Source: Pyxicephalus adspersus
Lineage: Eukaryota > Chordata > Amphibia > Anura > Pyxicephalidae
Direction: 5' to 3'
Length of the DNA stretch: 64,000 nt
Assembly: GCF_032062135.1 (NCBI RefSeq)
Contig: NC_092862.1
Coordinates: 66,185,496 to 66,249,495 of the forward strand
Shown: piece after piece, positions 20,890 to 32,973 of the stretch
Layout of the letters: every line of letters starts with the position of its first letter
How positions within the stretch are numbered: position 1 is the stretch's first letter
The notes under the pieces: generated by a model
Told to the model about the DNA's origin: nothing
Seen by the model: only the letters and a program-made list of their open reading frames with translations
Database searches by the model: none
Position numbers and translations under genes: made by a program

Positions 20890-22576
20890 TTATCAGTTGT
20901 GTGATGACAGCAAGCTTTGATGTACACCTTAACAGCTTTCCACCTTAATAATTGCCACTGTTAGGCTGGACACACATGGCCAATTTATGCTAGTGCAACT
21001 CTGCTACAAAATTCATACAACTGCCTGTTTATGAGATGCCTGTGCAATTGCATATAGTAGTAGTAACAATTAGACAAATTCGGAGCATAGTGGTTATTAT
21101 TAGCAATTAATTGCTACTACATACTTTACTGCATTGTTTCCTATGCATTGTGATTGCTTTAGGTGTTGGGGTGATTATTGGTAAAAAATGCTCTAGCAAA
21201 AATTTTTTATGTGCACTCAAGCTGCTGGAAATATGCTGATTACCTTATTTCCTTTTGAACTTTTATTTGCTAATTATTTGCTTTTTATTATGCTAATGTA
21301 TTTGCAATTGACATGTCATTGTGCAATCTACCAATATTACATAACATTTTGTTCTTTTTTTTTAAAAAAACTTTTTTATTTAACTTAGAACTGGTCACTA
21401 CCAGTCATCCAAGGACTCTTTAACTTTAAAAAAATATTATGAGTTTTCGGTCAGTATTTAAATCATCATTACTGTAATTGTACTTCATGAGCTTAAGTCA
21501 CTTTACTGTTTTGACTTTGGTCATTTCTTTCAGTACATTTCCATGTGGTGTGGTTTGGCGGAACACGAAAGTGTGGCAGCCTATTGCTGCAGACTATGGA
21601 ACAAAGGACTAGATCCTACTCCTGGCATACCTGAAGACCACATATGTGGAAATAATTGGACACATCTGGTGCCCTCTTTTGCCAGTTTTAACAAGTTTTT
21701 TTGTGCGCATTTTAACATTGCCTAACCAACCCTGCAAAAAGTAATATTTATAACATAGATTCTCATTTGTGTGTACATTTCTTCAGCTATTTTACTTTGG
21801 TATACCAAAATAAGTATGTCAAGAAAATAGGTTTATGGTTCTGCTGAGCACAGATAATTATATACCAAAGCCAGAGCTGACCAACTTTTTTGTGAGCAGA
21901 AAGTAGATTTGAGATGTCATTTATTTTTAAATAATGCTTGTTAAGTTCAAAGGTAGTTTCCAGGTTAAATCAACGTCATTTTGCTCCTTTAGTCAATAGG
22001 AACATTCTTACTGTGGTGTGAAACTTTAGTGAATTAAAATCTTTTCTTCTCTAAAAATTTATCCATTTAGTAGTTAGTTTAGTTGCATGAAAGTTTACAT
22101 AAACAAAAAGATTTACATAAACTAACATAAGCTTCATTTACTTATTTGGGCAAGTTTATAAAAGGTATATTCACATTTTTCCCATTCACATTTTGTTTCT
22201 TCTTGTTCCTGCTGTCCCTGGAGATGTCAGCTTAACTTTCTTTCTGATTCCTAGAAAGAGCTGTCTCTCAATGTCTAAAGCATAATGCCAAAGAAAAAAA
22301 AATATTTGTTTTTACACATTTGCAGTTTATAGATTTTAGAATACAGTCCCCTTTTAATGCTAACATATTAAATACCAATGTGGTGCTACCAAGTTGTGCT
22401 TCAGGTAGCCACTGGAGTGCAATCTAAAGGCGACAACTAATAATTCTGACCTGGTCACAATTCATGACCAGATCATGAGGTCATGACAGTCTGGAGGTCA
22501 GACAACATTGTTAAAGAAAAAGTAGAAGGTTGGTGCGTGGAGAAAAAAAAGAAACCAAAACTAACATAGCATACAT
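20890..22576. other. AT-rich intergenic DNA
   Basis: No gene supported. A 60-codon open frame at 21543-21725 follows a TTTCTTTCAG acceptor-like site but shows no family I recognise. Confidence 0.45.
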
Positions 22577-22744
22577 TAAAGGGTATTTATAAAACGGGGA
22601 ATCTGACATTCCCTGGTGGGAAACAATTACTGCTATTGAAGCACGTGGACCTGGAATTTCAATGAGGGAATGTTTGAGGGAATTTCTGATTATAATTTTA
22701 TTATTATTAACTGATTAGAATTTCTGTTTATAAATAAAGCCCTA
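22577..22744. mobile_element. Short palindromic MITE (family C), copy 2
   Basis: Shares GGGAATCTGACATTCCCT and GAGGGAATGTTTGAGGGAAT with the copy at 1519-1640. Ends TAAAGGGTATTTATAAA and TTTATAAATAAAGCCCTAA are near-complementary. Confidence 0.7.
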
Positions 22745-23184
22745 AAAGTCTCAAGGTAATCAGCGACCCCAATATAAATATAAATACACCAATACCAATA
22801 AATACCTCAAATACTGTGTACAAATTAATGTGGCAATTTTTTTTAAACATTCTGTACAAGTTAAGTCTTCAAAAGTAAATTTTCTCGGTAAGAACAGAAA
22901 TGAAATGTGGTCATGATCACTGATTTTCAAACATAAAGTAAGCAAATGTTTCTTATACAGTAGAATGGACGGCTTTCAATGCTGCAAGTAAAATGTATAT
23001 GTAAACTATGCAATTTGATTTTTGAAAAAAAAAAACATTCCAGGTACAATATATGGGTGAAACCAGTAAAACAGTAGGCTGTTTTGGTATAATGCATGCC
23101 CCTATAATAGTTTCACAACCTACAATGATTGCTTGCTTTAAAAACAGAGACTAGAACTAAAAAACATAAAATGAGTCAATTACT

Positions 23185-23366
23185 CTGGGGGTCTTTAGAG
23201 AATCCTTGTAAATACTATAATAACAGCTAGAAAGAATGCTTCCTACATTGCTGGCCAGTGAGAAGAATTCCACCCTTACTAGAGCAAAAGGATCATTTGA
23301 GGGTCACAAACTCGTTGCTCAGAGAACCCCTAGCAACCTTTGGAGGAACCTGGTTAAGAAACACTG
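23185..23366. mobile_element. hAT MITE (family D), copy 2, 5'-truncated
   Basis: Right terminus GGTTAAGAAACACTG is the complement of the CAGTGTTTCTTAACC end at 15934. Body blocks GCTGGCCAGTGAGAAGA and AACCCCTAGCAACC match the copy at 42602. The left end is missing. Confidence 0.7.
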
Positions 23367-23369
23367 CTG

Positions 23370-23465
23370 TAACGTGTCTATTTACAAAGCAGTGAATATG
23401 ACATTCACTGAAACATTCCCTGGTGGAGAATCTTCCAGGTCCATATGTTTGAATGGCAGTATTTG
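23370..23465. mobile_element. Short palindromic MITE (family C), fragment
   Basis: CTATTTACAAAGCAGTGAAT with GACATTC and AACATTCCCTGGTGG blocks as in copy 2. It abuts the end of the hAT MITE. Confidence 0.5.
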
Positions 23466-24677
23466 ATTAATATTATTATTGTCTATGAACTACAAAACTA
23501 AAATCTAAAAATCTAAATCAAAATTTTCCAGAATGCAGAAGCTACTGACAACCATATGAAGTTAATTGATTACATAGAGGGTCTGGGTACATTATTATAG
23601 TCTTCATGCTTAGTAACACTGGTTACCATTTAGAAGTTTTCTAATCTCATTTTTTAATAAAAACATTTTTTAAATATAAATAAAATATAATTTGTATTGG
23701 AAAAAAGAGTAAACAGTAACAAGAGTTTGTATTCACCAAGGAACATTTAGCATAAAAAAGATCCCTATCAGGTACAAACATATGCATAAACATATGTTAT
23801 TTTCAGTGGATTTATTAGAATTCATTATAAGCTTATTTCTGCTAATAAGAAAACACTGGATGAATGATCTTTTTTTGTAATGTATAATTGATATAATCAG
23901 CCTTTACAGATCCAAGAGCTTATATATATACACTATAGAGAACACTAGATAGTTGTGAATTAATTTTTTTATTAATTTGACCTTAACTGTGCCCTGATTA
24001 TTTATTTATAAAACTGATGCTCCTTCAAAGTACATTTGACAATGATAATATTTAGAGACCATGATTACTAAAGCAACAATTTATGAAACAGTGTAAGATA
24101 ATTTAAATTTAGGTAATAATAATTTAGGTAACCATATTATAATGGTTAATATTGATATTATAATATTATCTTCTATACATGGAGAACATTTCCAGGATTT
24201 GTATGAGCTAACTGGATCTCTTTTTCTCTTGTGTGCCGCTACCACTTGAACCTGCCCCCTCTTCCAATATGGATCATTTTAAGAAAAACAAAACAGGATT
24301 ACATGTACATATTTGGTTCAAATAATAAAAGCATAAACGTTTCACAAAATGTAGGTCATAATAAAGATGTTTAGGTATAGGCTTTATGGTTTATGGTAGA
24401 TATGGGGATTTTGCTTTACTTAATAATAATTTCATACATTAGTGTTGATTACTGTACCTAAAATAACTTGCATCCTGATCCAGACCAAAGTTCTTTTGTT
24501 CTTTTTTTTTGGGGGGGGGTGTCATGTTCTCTCCAACTTTTTAAAAATTTGGAAGCAATGCTTAGTTTCAATCTGGAGCAATCCCCTTGCAGTACTTCTT
24601 TCTAATAACAAGTCAACAAGTTTTTACTGTTCTAGCTTAAAAAATGTCCAGTACAATCCAAACCAGGATAACACAAT
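23466..24677. other. AT-rich intergenic DNA
   Basis: Nothing recognised except poly-T/poly-G at 24501-24519. Confidence 0.45.
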
Positions 24678-24872
24678 GCCCCTGATTCATCAAGCAAAAT
24701 CGGATTATCGGTCGCGCATTCGTATTAGCGATCCGGAATCGTGCGCGATCACGCTATTCAACAACTGAAAAGTACGCGCATACTCGAGTCCGGACCGCGG
24801 TAATCCACGATCGCTGGCCGCGCGTACTTTCGCGCTTCCAGCGAGCGCGGATTTCATTGATGAATCAGGGGC
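24678..24872 (-). mobile_element. CpG-rich MITE (family G), copy 3, inverted
   Basis: Termini as copies 1 and 2, flanked by AAT on both sides (24675-24677 and 24873-24875). The internal order is reversed relative to the other two: CAAAATCGGATTATCGGTCG comes first. CpG-dense body. Confidence 0.85.
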
Positions 24873-24889
24873 AATGGGTCTGGGTTTTT

Positions 24890-24987
24890 TTTTTGCTATT
24901 TGTTAGCAAATATTTTAATCCTGGACCAGATCCATTCCAGCTTTGCTAGGTCACCCAGGTTCACTGATGAAAGTGTATCTCCAGCCT
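24890..24987. mobile_element. Palindromic MITE (family P), fragment
   Basis: TTTGCTATTTGTTAGCAAAT, then GGACCAGATCCATTCCAG, TTCACTGATGAAAGTGTATC and CAGCCTTGG, as in the right half of the copies at 39467 and 61371. The left half is missing. It lies 17 bp from the CpG-rich MITE. Confidence 0.65.
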
Positions 24988-27430
24988 TGGGCCAAATGAA
25001 TGCCGGACAACATAGGCCTGTATCTTAAGTAAATGACAGCATGACATCCTACATTTATGGTGTATTTTTTTCACTGAATTTCACTGTCCTAGATATTTTA
25101 CTGATATTGTACCCAATGCATTATGATACAGAGCTGAGGATTTTATAGGAAGATAATTAATTTGAACATTGTACATGACCATTTTCTGATGGGATAATGA
25201 GAATAATAGGAAAAAATATTACTTAGAACAAGTAAATTAACGCTTAGCAACTGTGTTGGTACTCATAACTGTTATGTGCAAAGAAATAAAAAAAATTGGA
25301 CGACTCTTTGCTTTCCTGGTGTTTGAGATATTTGGCATCAGGACATGAGCTATTTTGAACTGCTCTTACCACCAGACAGAAAAAAAGCATATTTCCTCTA
25401 TTAAAGAATAACAGATTTGTGCTGAGGTGATTCATAGGGTTCTGGGTTTCTTTAAAACAAATTATCACTCCAGTTCACAGCAAGATTAGCACCCACGGCA
25501 TTGAAGCACAGAAAATGATTGGACGTCGCATTGAACCCAGACAGAAATTCTATTCCTGTGACAATTATGGTGAGACATGAGCAGAAAGTTGGATCCATAG
25601 GCAGGGTAATCAATCTTCAGCTCTGACAGAAAGCCACAGTCTGATCTGTGCCAGTTCTCATATGCTGTGACAGACCCCACAGACGACAGTGAATTTTCTG
25701 CTAGATGTTTTGCTAATGGGATGAGAGAGGCTCCAGTGTTTTACCAATGATTTAATACCATATAGAGTAGGGCAAAGTGATGCAACAGGTATGCTGCACA
25801 GTCCATGCAATGTATTTTAATCATTTCTGTAGATTTATGGAATTACAGCACAGATAATAAATCAAGCCAACCAAAATAATGTGTCACACATACCATCACT
25901 TATTCTGGAATGACAAAAACATCATTCTGGTATTCAGAAACGAGAGCCTCTCACATAGCACCAGGTCAAATGAAGTACAAGCATATTTGTGGAGTCGTTG
26001 ATAAATTATACCATAGATGCTGGGTAGACCTGTCTTAACACATTCCCTTGTTTCCCTTCTTCATCCCGGGCTTCATTTATCAATGTGCTTGAGTTGTCTC
26101 ATTTATCTGTTCATAGAACCCAGATTCTACTTCGATTAATTTATAATTGCAGTCAATCAGATTATTATAATACGTTAAAGGGAACAATTTTATTGGTTAG
26201 CAAAGCCAACTGTGTGATTGTGTTGTAAGCAAAAAATAAAGGAAACCTTTACCAGTTTGCCTCTAGCTAAGCATTGACAGTTCAATTTTCAAATAGGTCC
26301 TATGTTTTGTGTTTAACATTTGCTATGTTACTACATACAAAAGTAATTTCCATGATAATTAACCTAATACCTTTATCATTATTCATCATTGGAGAAGGTT
26401 CAGTTTTTTTCTAAATGTTAAAACATGCAAGTAGGAAAAAAAATACCTTTATAACTTTTGTGATGTGGATAAGGGTGTTGAAGTAAACTAGAAAGCTTTT
26501 TTGTGAGAAGTAAATGCATTTAATGGCACACTCAGTGTAGAATATATTGGATATAAATCTTTTACTGTGGTGAAGTCACTCACATGTTTTAATAGTCTGT
26601 GGATGTAGACTTCAGAAGTACTGATCATAGTATTTGGTAACTGTATTACATATTACTGGATGGAAATTCAAAGATGATGTACACAAAATTCATATGTAAT
26701 GAAAGAAGTGACACAAATATAAAATATGACAGATCTTGTTTTCAATAAAACACATCATTGTAAGCACTCGGTGCTACCTTTTTTATTTTAGAGTTATATG
26801 TTGTTTTTTTCTCCATCTAGGGTTCTTTTTCAGATAATACCTATATTTGGATAAATGTATTTTGCATAATTTCCTCTTAATACATAATGATTAATATATT
26901 GTTATATTTATAAACAATTTGAATAGTGATTTGGTAAACTAAGTTTAAGTGTTTGTATAAGTATTTTATTGTTCTGTGCAAATTGAGATAGCTAAATGTA
27001 CTTATGTTCCTGAAAAATGTACAGATACATTGGTTTTATAGTAGGTGCCATTCTTAATTTCCAAACATTATGTGTGTTCTTTTCATTGATACATTATTCA
27101 TTCATATCCTTATATCCTTGCTAAGACACCTGCAAAAGTTTGGTTTTATAAACTTACCCAATAACAAAAATTTCTCTTGTATACTTTCATATAAACTCCT
27201 AAAGGCTCATATCACTAATAACAAAAAAAGGTATAGATTTGGATAATTTTATACATTCCAGCATACTAATCCTTATCACCCTTTTCTTCTGCCTATAATA
27301 GCTAAAAGTCCATCAAAACCAGGCGCCCCTCTTAGTCATTAGCTTTATAGTAATAATATTTTTGAAAGAAACTTTGATGTTTTCTGCAACCCATTTTGAG
27401 TATTATTCAGCAATTCAACATATGCATTGT
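24988..27430. other. Intergenic DNA, possible conserved non-coding block
   Basis: No gene or recognised repeat. The subregion 25440-25760 is less AT-rich, free of recognisable repeats and has no usable open frame. It could be a conserved non-coding element, but this cannot be told without alignment. Confidence 0.35.
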
Positions 27431-27625
27431 GCCAGAGCAGTGGCTCAGATGTAAGTGCCCTGGCCTTTGCAGTGCTAGATCCCAGATTCAAATCTTGGCC
27501 AGGACACTATCTGTATGGAGTTTGCAGGTTCTTCCTGTGTTTGCGTGGGTTTCCTCCCAAAAACATGCGGTTAGGTTAATTGGCTACCCCCCAAAATTGA
27601 ATAAATACTGTGTAATAATAATAAC
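27431..27625 (+). repeat. tRNA-derived SINE (HE1/V-SINE-like)
   Basis: A box TGGCTCAGATGT at 27441-27452 and B box GATTCAAATCT at 27485-27495. The body is TATGGAGTTTGCAGGTTCTT, then GTGTTTGCGTGGGTTTCCTC, AAAAACATGCGGTTAGGTTA and ATTGGCTACC, ending near AATAATAATAA. It is the opposite-strand relative of 94-265. Confidence 0.8.
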
Positions 27626-29599
27626 CCGACTGCATCATAATCATCAGAAGTCCCTGTTATCCACTGGCCTTATAGTAATAATCTTCTCTATGAAATATAA
27701 AGTTTACAGCAATATATTACCTAAAGTTATATAACATTTTTTTCATATAGATGAACCACAATTGGCAACCGTTTCAGGTCTTTGTCAAAGTCCATCCAAG
27801 ATTATGGCACCACCGTGTAAAATTTATTAAAGTTTACACATTTCCAGTAAATAAGATCAAAGGGTAAACAGCTATATTATGTTCCTCAAGCTAGAAAAAA
27901 AAAACATATCTAATGTATCCATTATCATGTTCTAATATAAAAACAGTGACAAATGATATACTTATTTTATGTATTCTAAATATATTTATATTTTATATTT
28001 ATATTTATTATAAATATATCACCATATCATTAAACTATAAAGTCATGTTTGTGTAAGATCTCTGAGTCTTCATCTTGTTTCATAAAGTTCTACGATAAAA
28101 AAATAACATTAAATAAACAAGTCACAAAAGAAGTAATATCAACAACAATAAATAAGCACAATGCAGATCAACAATAGTCTTAGTCTACACGGATGTTTTC
28201 CCCAGCGTTTAACCTGAGGCTTTAAAAGCCCATGTTTGAAATTCCTATGCATTTCAATAGGCTAATCTACACCAGGGCATTACCACAGTGCATAGCAGCA
28301 GTGCCAGTCATTCTGCACGGCACTCTAACTCACTATTTTTATTGCACTGCACTGCCACAAGTCAACACATTACATTGTGTAGCTGAAAATTCGGCAGGTG
28401 TGATTTCTGGACTGCTAGGTTGGGACTTGCTTGGTCATGCTGGTTTGGGACCTGGGCCAGGTAATGCAGTGTGTTCAACAGAACTGCAAGAATTTGGGGC
28501 ATCCAGGGCACAATTTTTTTACTAGTTTATATTAGCAAAAGTGATGGTGATCCTCTTCTTCATTGGTTCAATTAGAAATTAACTTGCAGTGCCATCTGCA
28601 GGTAAACTTGGTATTTGCCTTTTTCTTTCATATCTAATGGGAAGGTACAGATTTTTATGACATTTATAAATTGTTTTGGGACAAGAGAGACAGGGTGTTG
28701 CTAGCATCAAAACTTTTGTTTTTTTTTTAATATTTTTTAAATCTAGAGAATTCTTGTCATAAAAATATAAACAGATTTCACAGGTAGATTCTTTATCCCA
28801 TTAGGAATTTACATTATACTTTCCAAAAACAAGACAGAACCAGCATTAGCAAATTATTTCATTTCATGCAAAAGACATTTTTACTAAGTTTCCTAAATTA
28901 TTTTTATGTGACCTAAATTAAATTACAATATACAGAAAATGTTTCAAAATGGTTCACTCTTATTTTTTTTATTTTTTTTATTATTTCTCTGAGGTTCCTC
29001 ACCACAAGCATTTTAACTTGTGATACCCCTCAATATTCCTGGGCACACTTCAATATTTGGATTTGCAATATTAGGCACTTAAATGTAGCCATGGTTTGGG
29101 GAGGTCGTATTACTATTTTAGCTACTTGTTAGAACATTAAAGTCTGCCAAAACACACATAGTCACCATAGAAACAAAGTATGAATCTCGCTGCACAAGTT
29201 TACTAAGTCAGAGTCCTGTAGTGTGGCATGGTACTTCATAATGAAATATAACAGGTATTTTCTAATGAAAAATAGGCTGCAATAGAAACATTATCAGTAA
29301 AATTAGTAATTTCATATAGCCCAGCATTGTCATGGAAACCTTGTAGTGATCTGCAATATATAACCAGCCTGTCTGTAGCATACCTAGTTTACCCATTATA
29401 TTTATGTGTTCAACTCTGATATTGATACCATGCTAGTCCACTTTAAAAGCTTAAAAGCTAACTTTTTAGCACGTTCTAAAATTACACTTTTACATGTAAC
29501 ACAAATATTCTATAAAGTTTTGCTCTTTCCATTTGATCAATACTATAATATTTTAAAATACAATATTTAGCAAAAGTGTGGTTTTATATTTGTATTTTT
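27626..29599. other. AT-rich intergenic DNA
   Basis: No gene recognised. A block at about 27640-27700 (CTTATAGTAATAATCTTCT) repeats one at about 27345-27375. Confidence 0.4.
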
Positions 29600-31340
29600 T
29601 TATACTTAAAATAACAAGACCTGAAATATTTAGAAAAGCACGAACTACACCAGTACTAAGTAAACTTATTCATCCTGATCAGAGTGGTTTTCTGCCACTG
29701 AGAGAGGCTAGGGACAATACGATCCGTACCCCTAACATCACAGATTACGCTCGTAGGACGGCAATTGCAATTTATGCTTCTCTCCACAGATGCGGAGAAA
29801 GCATTCTACCGAGTAGATTGGTCTTTTCTTCTCACCACATTAGATTATTTGAGGCTGCCTGAGAGGTTTTTACAGTGTGTTAGAGCCTTTTACACCACCC
29901 CCACAGCCAGAGTGCGCATAAACTGGGAACTCTCACAATCGTTCAATATCACAAGGACAGGGATGCTTCTTGTCCCCGTTGTTATTTATTTTACTTTGGA
30001 GCCCTTTTTGGGCATGTCCGTTCTAATAGGAATATAAAAGGAGTCCATGTCGGTCATTCTGAACACAAGGTGGCAGTGTATGCAGACGACCTGTTATTTT
30101 ATATCTCTTTCTCAGTCACGACCCTTCCTAATCTGCCAGTAGAACTTCGTCCATATGCAGATTTATCAAATTATGGAATTATTCTCCAGAAGTCAGAGGC
30201 TCTGAATGTTACCGTTCTGAGACAAACTCAATTGGCTCTAACACTCTTTCCCTTTTAGCTGGGCGTCCACTTCGATTAAGTACCTAGGTACACAGATACC
30301 TGCTGATTGGTCATGTATTGTGGAACTTAACTTTTTGCCGCTCCTAAACTGTGTTAGGAAGGACCTCCAGAAATGGCATCAAATGGCCTTTACATGGTTT
30401 GGGAGGTGTAATATAGTGAAGATGATCACCTTCATCTTCACTATATTACACCTCCCAAACCATGTAAAGCCTAGAGTGTTATATATGTTACAGGCACTCC
30501 CGGTACATCTTTGCATATTATGAGTAAATTTAGGTCAGTGTTTATGAGGTTTATATAGTCTTCGGGCTCTCCTCGCATAGGAGTTAAAATGTTGAGACTT
30601 CCAAAGGCAAAGGAGGTATGGCATTTCCAGACCCAATCCATTATTAACAGGCTGTCCACTTGACTAAGTTGTTGGACTGGTGTACTAACAGTGGGTCCAA
30701 ACTCTGGATAAGCTTGGAAGATGCTCTGTCACCGACACCAATTGATGCTTTGGCATAGGCCCCAAATATGGTTAAAGCTTCTATTATGCTACACCCTCTG
30801 ATTTGGAAGACTCTTAAAGAAGTCTCTCGATTTTTCTCTTCTCAAAAAGTAGTTGATTATCCATCTCCATTGTCTCCCATACTGGGATGTCCGGAGCTTC
30901 CATCTGGGATCTCTGATGCAATTTTTCACCAATGGCGTGCCAGAGGTGTTTACGAGGCCCTTGCCTGAGTTGCAACATGCTACGGAGTTGCCCCCTTTGG
31001 ATCCCTGGCACTGTATATAACTTACTTATGTGTTACGCGCTCTTCCACAGCCAGCAGCCTTTTGCCACTCTTTGTTGCCTTTGGAATCCCTGTGTTTAGC
31101 TGGGAATCCCCTGAAAGGTTCCTTGTCTCACTCGTAACAGGCACTGTTAGCTGTACATGCACCCGAAACTCCTGGCTTTGTGACCCGGTGGGGGACAGAC
31201 TTGAAAGTGAAATTTTCGGAAACTCAAAAAGATATGTTACTCCACAAGGATGCAGTTAATGCAATAAATACCAGGAGACGATTTACAAGCTGGTCACTCG
31301 GTGGTATAGAACACCCTCTAATTTTGGCTAAATATTGGGA
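29600..31340 (+). pseudogene. L1/Tx1-like LINE ORF2 fragment (reverse transcriptase to C-terminal domain)
   Basis: Frames on the plus strand show, in order: LIHPDQSGFLPLREARDNTI (29664 on), STDAEKAFYRVDWSFLL, LEP, AVYADDLLFYIS (the catalytic Y-A-D-D, about 30070-30105), KYLGTQIPADW, VRKDLQKWH, FGRCNIVKM, and near 31290 YKLVTRWYRTPSN. These are landmark blocks of L1-clade ORF2 reverse transcriptase and its downstream domain. Several frameshifts and stops make it inactive. About 170 bp at 31025-31200 do not fit and look like an insertion. Both ends are truncated: the endonuclease half and the 3' UTR are absent. Confidence 0.85.
30389..30468. repeat. Perfect 37 bp inverted repeat (6-base loop) in L1 ORF2
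   Basis: Arms 30389-30425 and 30432-30468 are exact reverse complements around the loop TCACCT. The left arm is genuine ORF2 sequence (FGRCNIVKM). The right arm is an inverted copy inserted before the KPRVLYMLQALP continuation. Confidence 0.95.
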
Positions 31341-31344
31341 CAAA

Positions 31345-31460
31345 TAGGGATAAATGAAGTGACTTGACTTGGGACTCGACTTGGAAGAATTTTTAGGGAC
31401 TTGAGACTTGACTTGGGACTTGGTGTCAATGACTTGGGACTCGCCTTGGACTTGAAGGAT
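31345..31460 (+). repeat. ACTTGGGACTTG-type minisatellite
   Basis: Degenerate repeats of GACTTGACTTGGGACT and GACTTGAGACTTGACTTGG, together about 115 bp. It joins the end of the L1 fragment to the start of the Tc1 remnant. Confidence 0.75.
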
Positions 31461-31684
31461 GACAACCTAGTCCAACCTTTGCCATGATGCAAACTTCTTA
31501 ATTGAAACACATCCCAAAGGTGCTTTGATGTATTGAAATCTGGTAGGCCATTTGAGTATATTAAACTCATTGTCATGTCCAGGAAACCAGTTTGAAAGGA
31601 TTTGAGCTTTGTAATAATAAATGCTATCCTGCTGGAATTAGCCATCACAGTGACATCATAAAAAGACAGGCATGGTCAGCAACA

Positions 31685-31955
31685 AGCTTTTTCTTCAATG
31701 GGGGGATGCTACTCTCATGCATGCACAGTGAGATCAGCACTCTTTTTTTGCCCCATCTACATCACTGAGCAGTGCAAAACCAGGTGACATAGGCACAAAG
31801 TGGAAGAAGAAGAATGAAGATAGGGCACCCCATGCTTCCTCCGCGACAAAGGTGGATTCCAGAATGACGCAGGACGCATGTCAGGGAAACCTCCAGATGG
31901 ATAAAAGGATCTGCGATGGTAAAGGTGAGTGTTTTTTTTAGATTAGTTCTGCTTT
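31685..31955. mobile_element. Family T repeat inserted in the Tc1 remnant
   Basis: Holds GTGAGATCAGCACTC, TACATCACTGAGCAG, GGTGACATAGGCAC, and at the right GATTAGTTCTGCTTTA, the complement of the TTAAAGCAGAACTAA edge seen at 6490. It interrupts the transposase between its CAGCAACAA and ACTAAGGGG parts. Confidence 0.55.
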
Positions 31956-32050
31956 ATATGTTACTAAGGGGTCCAAATTGTGCCAAGAAAAAATCCCCCA
32001 CACTAATACACCACCACCAATTTGAAATGTTGAGTGGATTGATACCTCAC

Positions 32051-32233
32051 TACTTCCCACCACTATGTATCTCCCCTCCTCTTGTGTGATACTTCCCCCA
32101 CCTCTCAGATTGTAAACTCTTTAGAGCAGGGTCCTCTCCTCCTCCTGTGTCACTGTCTGTACCTCTCTGTCATTTGGAACCCCTATTTAATGTAGAGCGC
32201 TGTGTAATATGTTGGTGCTATATAAATCCTGTT

Positions 32234-32271
<38 letters not shown>

Positions 32272-32306
32272 ATATTATTATTAATAATAATAACAATAAT
32301 AATAAG
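32051..32306 (+). repeat. L2-type 3' tail with long (AAT)n/(ATT)n, inserted in Tc1
   Basis: The longest copy of this tail in the window. It includes the extra upstream part CTCCCCTCCTCTTGTGTGAT, then AGATTGTAAACTC, the core GCTGTGTAATATGTTGG, and a mixed AAT/ATT microsatellite. It sits between adjacent parts of the Tc1 transposase. Confidence 0.8.
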
Positions 32307-32973
32307 GGATCCATGTTTTCATTTGGTTGTTTTCAAATTCATATCCTACTGTCTGAATGTTGCAGCCGAAAATAGCCTCCCCAAACTAAATAATGTTTTT
32401 CCAGTATTTTCTTGTTCAGTTTTGGTGAACCTGTGCAAATTGTAGCAGTTGTAGCAATTGTAACTGATGCCTTATCTTAGTTAAAAGGAGTGAGACCTGA
32501 TGTGGTTTCCTGTGCTGTAGCCCATTTGCTTCAAACTTCACTGTCTTGTGCATAAAGAGATGCCCTTCTACATACTTTAACTGTAACATGGGTATTTGAG
32601 TCACTGGTGACCTGCTATCAGTTTGGACCAATCTGGCCATTCCAAGCTCTAACTTCCTGACCTCTAGCATCAACAAGACACTTTCACCCAGAAAACTGCC
32701 ACTCAATGGATATTTTCCTTTTTCAAATATTCTCTGTACACCCTAGGCATGGCTGTCCTTGAAAATCCCAGCAGATCAGCAGTTTTTCTCAGACCAGCCT
32801 GGCACCAGCAACCATGTCACATTCAAAGTCACCTAAATCTTCTTCCTTCCCCATTCTGAGCATAATTTGAACTTCATCAGGTCACCTTGTCCATGTTTAC
32901 ATGCTTAAATGTATTGAATTGCAGCCATGTGGTTGGCAGTTGAATAGGAGTTTCTAATAAAGTGACCAGTGAG

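Larger units (their letters stand above)
31465..32854 (-). pseudogene. Tc1-like transposase pseudogene (three pieces)
   Basis: Minus strand. It starts at 32854 with MGKEEDLGDFECDMVAGARL. A short stretch of HTH-like sequence follows, then HRKPHQVSLLL and FAQVHQN up to about 32420, WKNI-type sequence near 32380, and PLSTFQIGGGGVLVWGIFSW-like sequence near 31985-32030. The C-terminal part at 31465-31684 has KAQILSNWF and HDNEF and ends near HLWDVF. These blocks match Tc1-family DDE transposases in order. Stops, frameshifts and the two insertions make it inactive. Confidence 0.8.
31462..32973 (-). mobile_element. Tc1/mariner element remnant, interrupted twice
   Basis: The right terminus CTAATAAAGTGACCAGTGAG followed by TA matches a widespread vertebrate Tc1-like end. 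The left terminus is lost next to the minisatellite. Two later repeats split the interior: a family T block at 31685-31955 and an L2-type tail at about 32051-32306. Confidence 0.75.

Noticed and set aside
21543..21725. 60-codon frame after a TTTCTTTCAG acceptor-like site
   Set aside because: No recognised domain, no downstream donor that makes a convincing exon, and no neighbouring exons.
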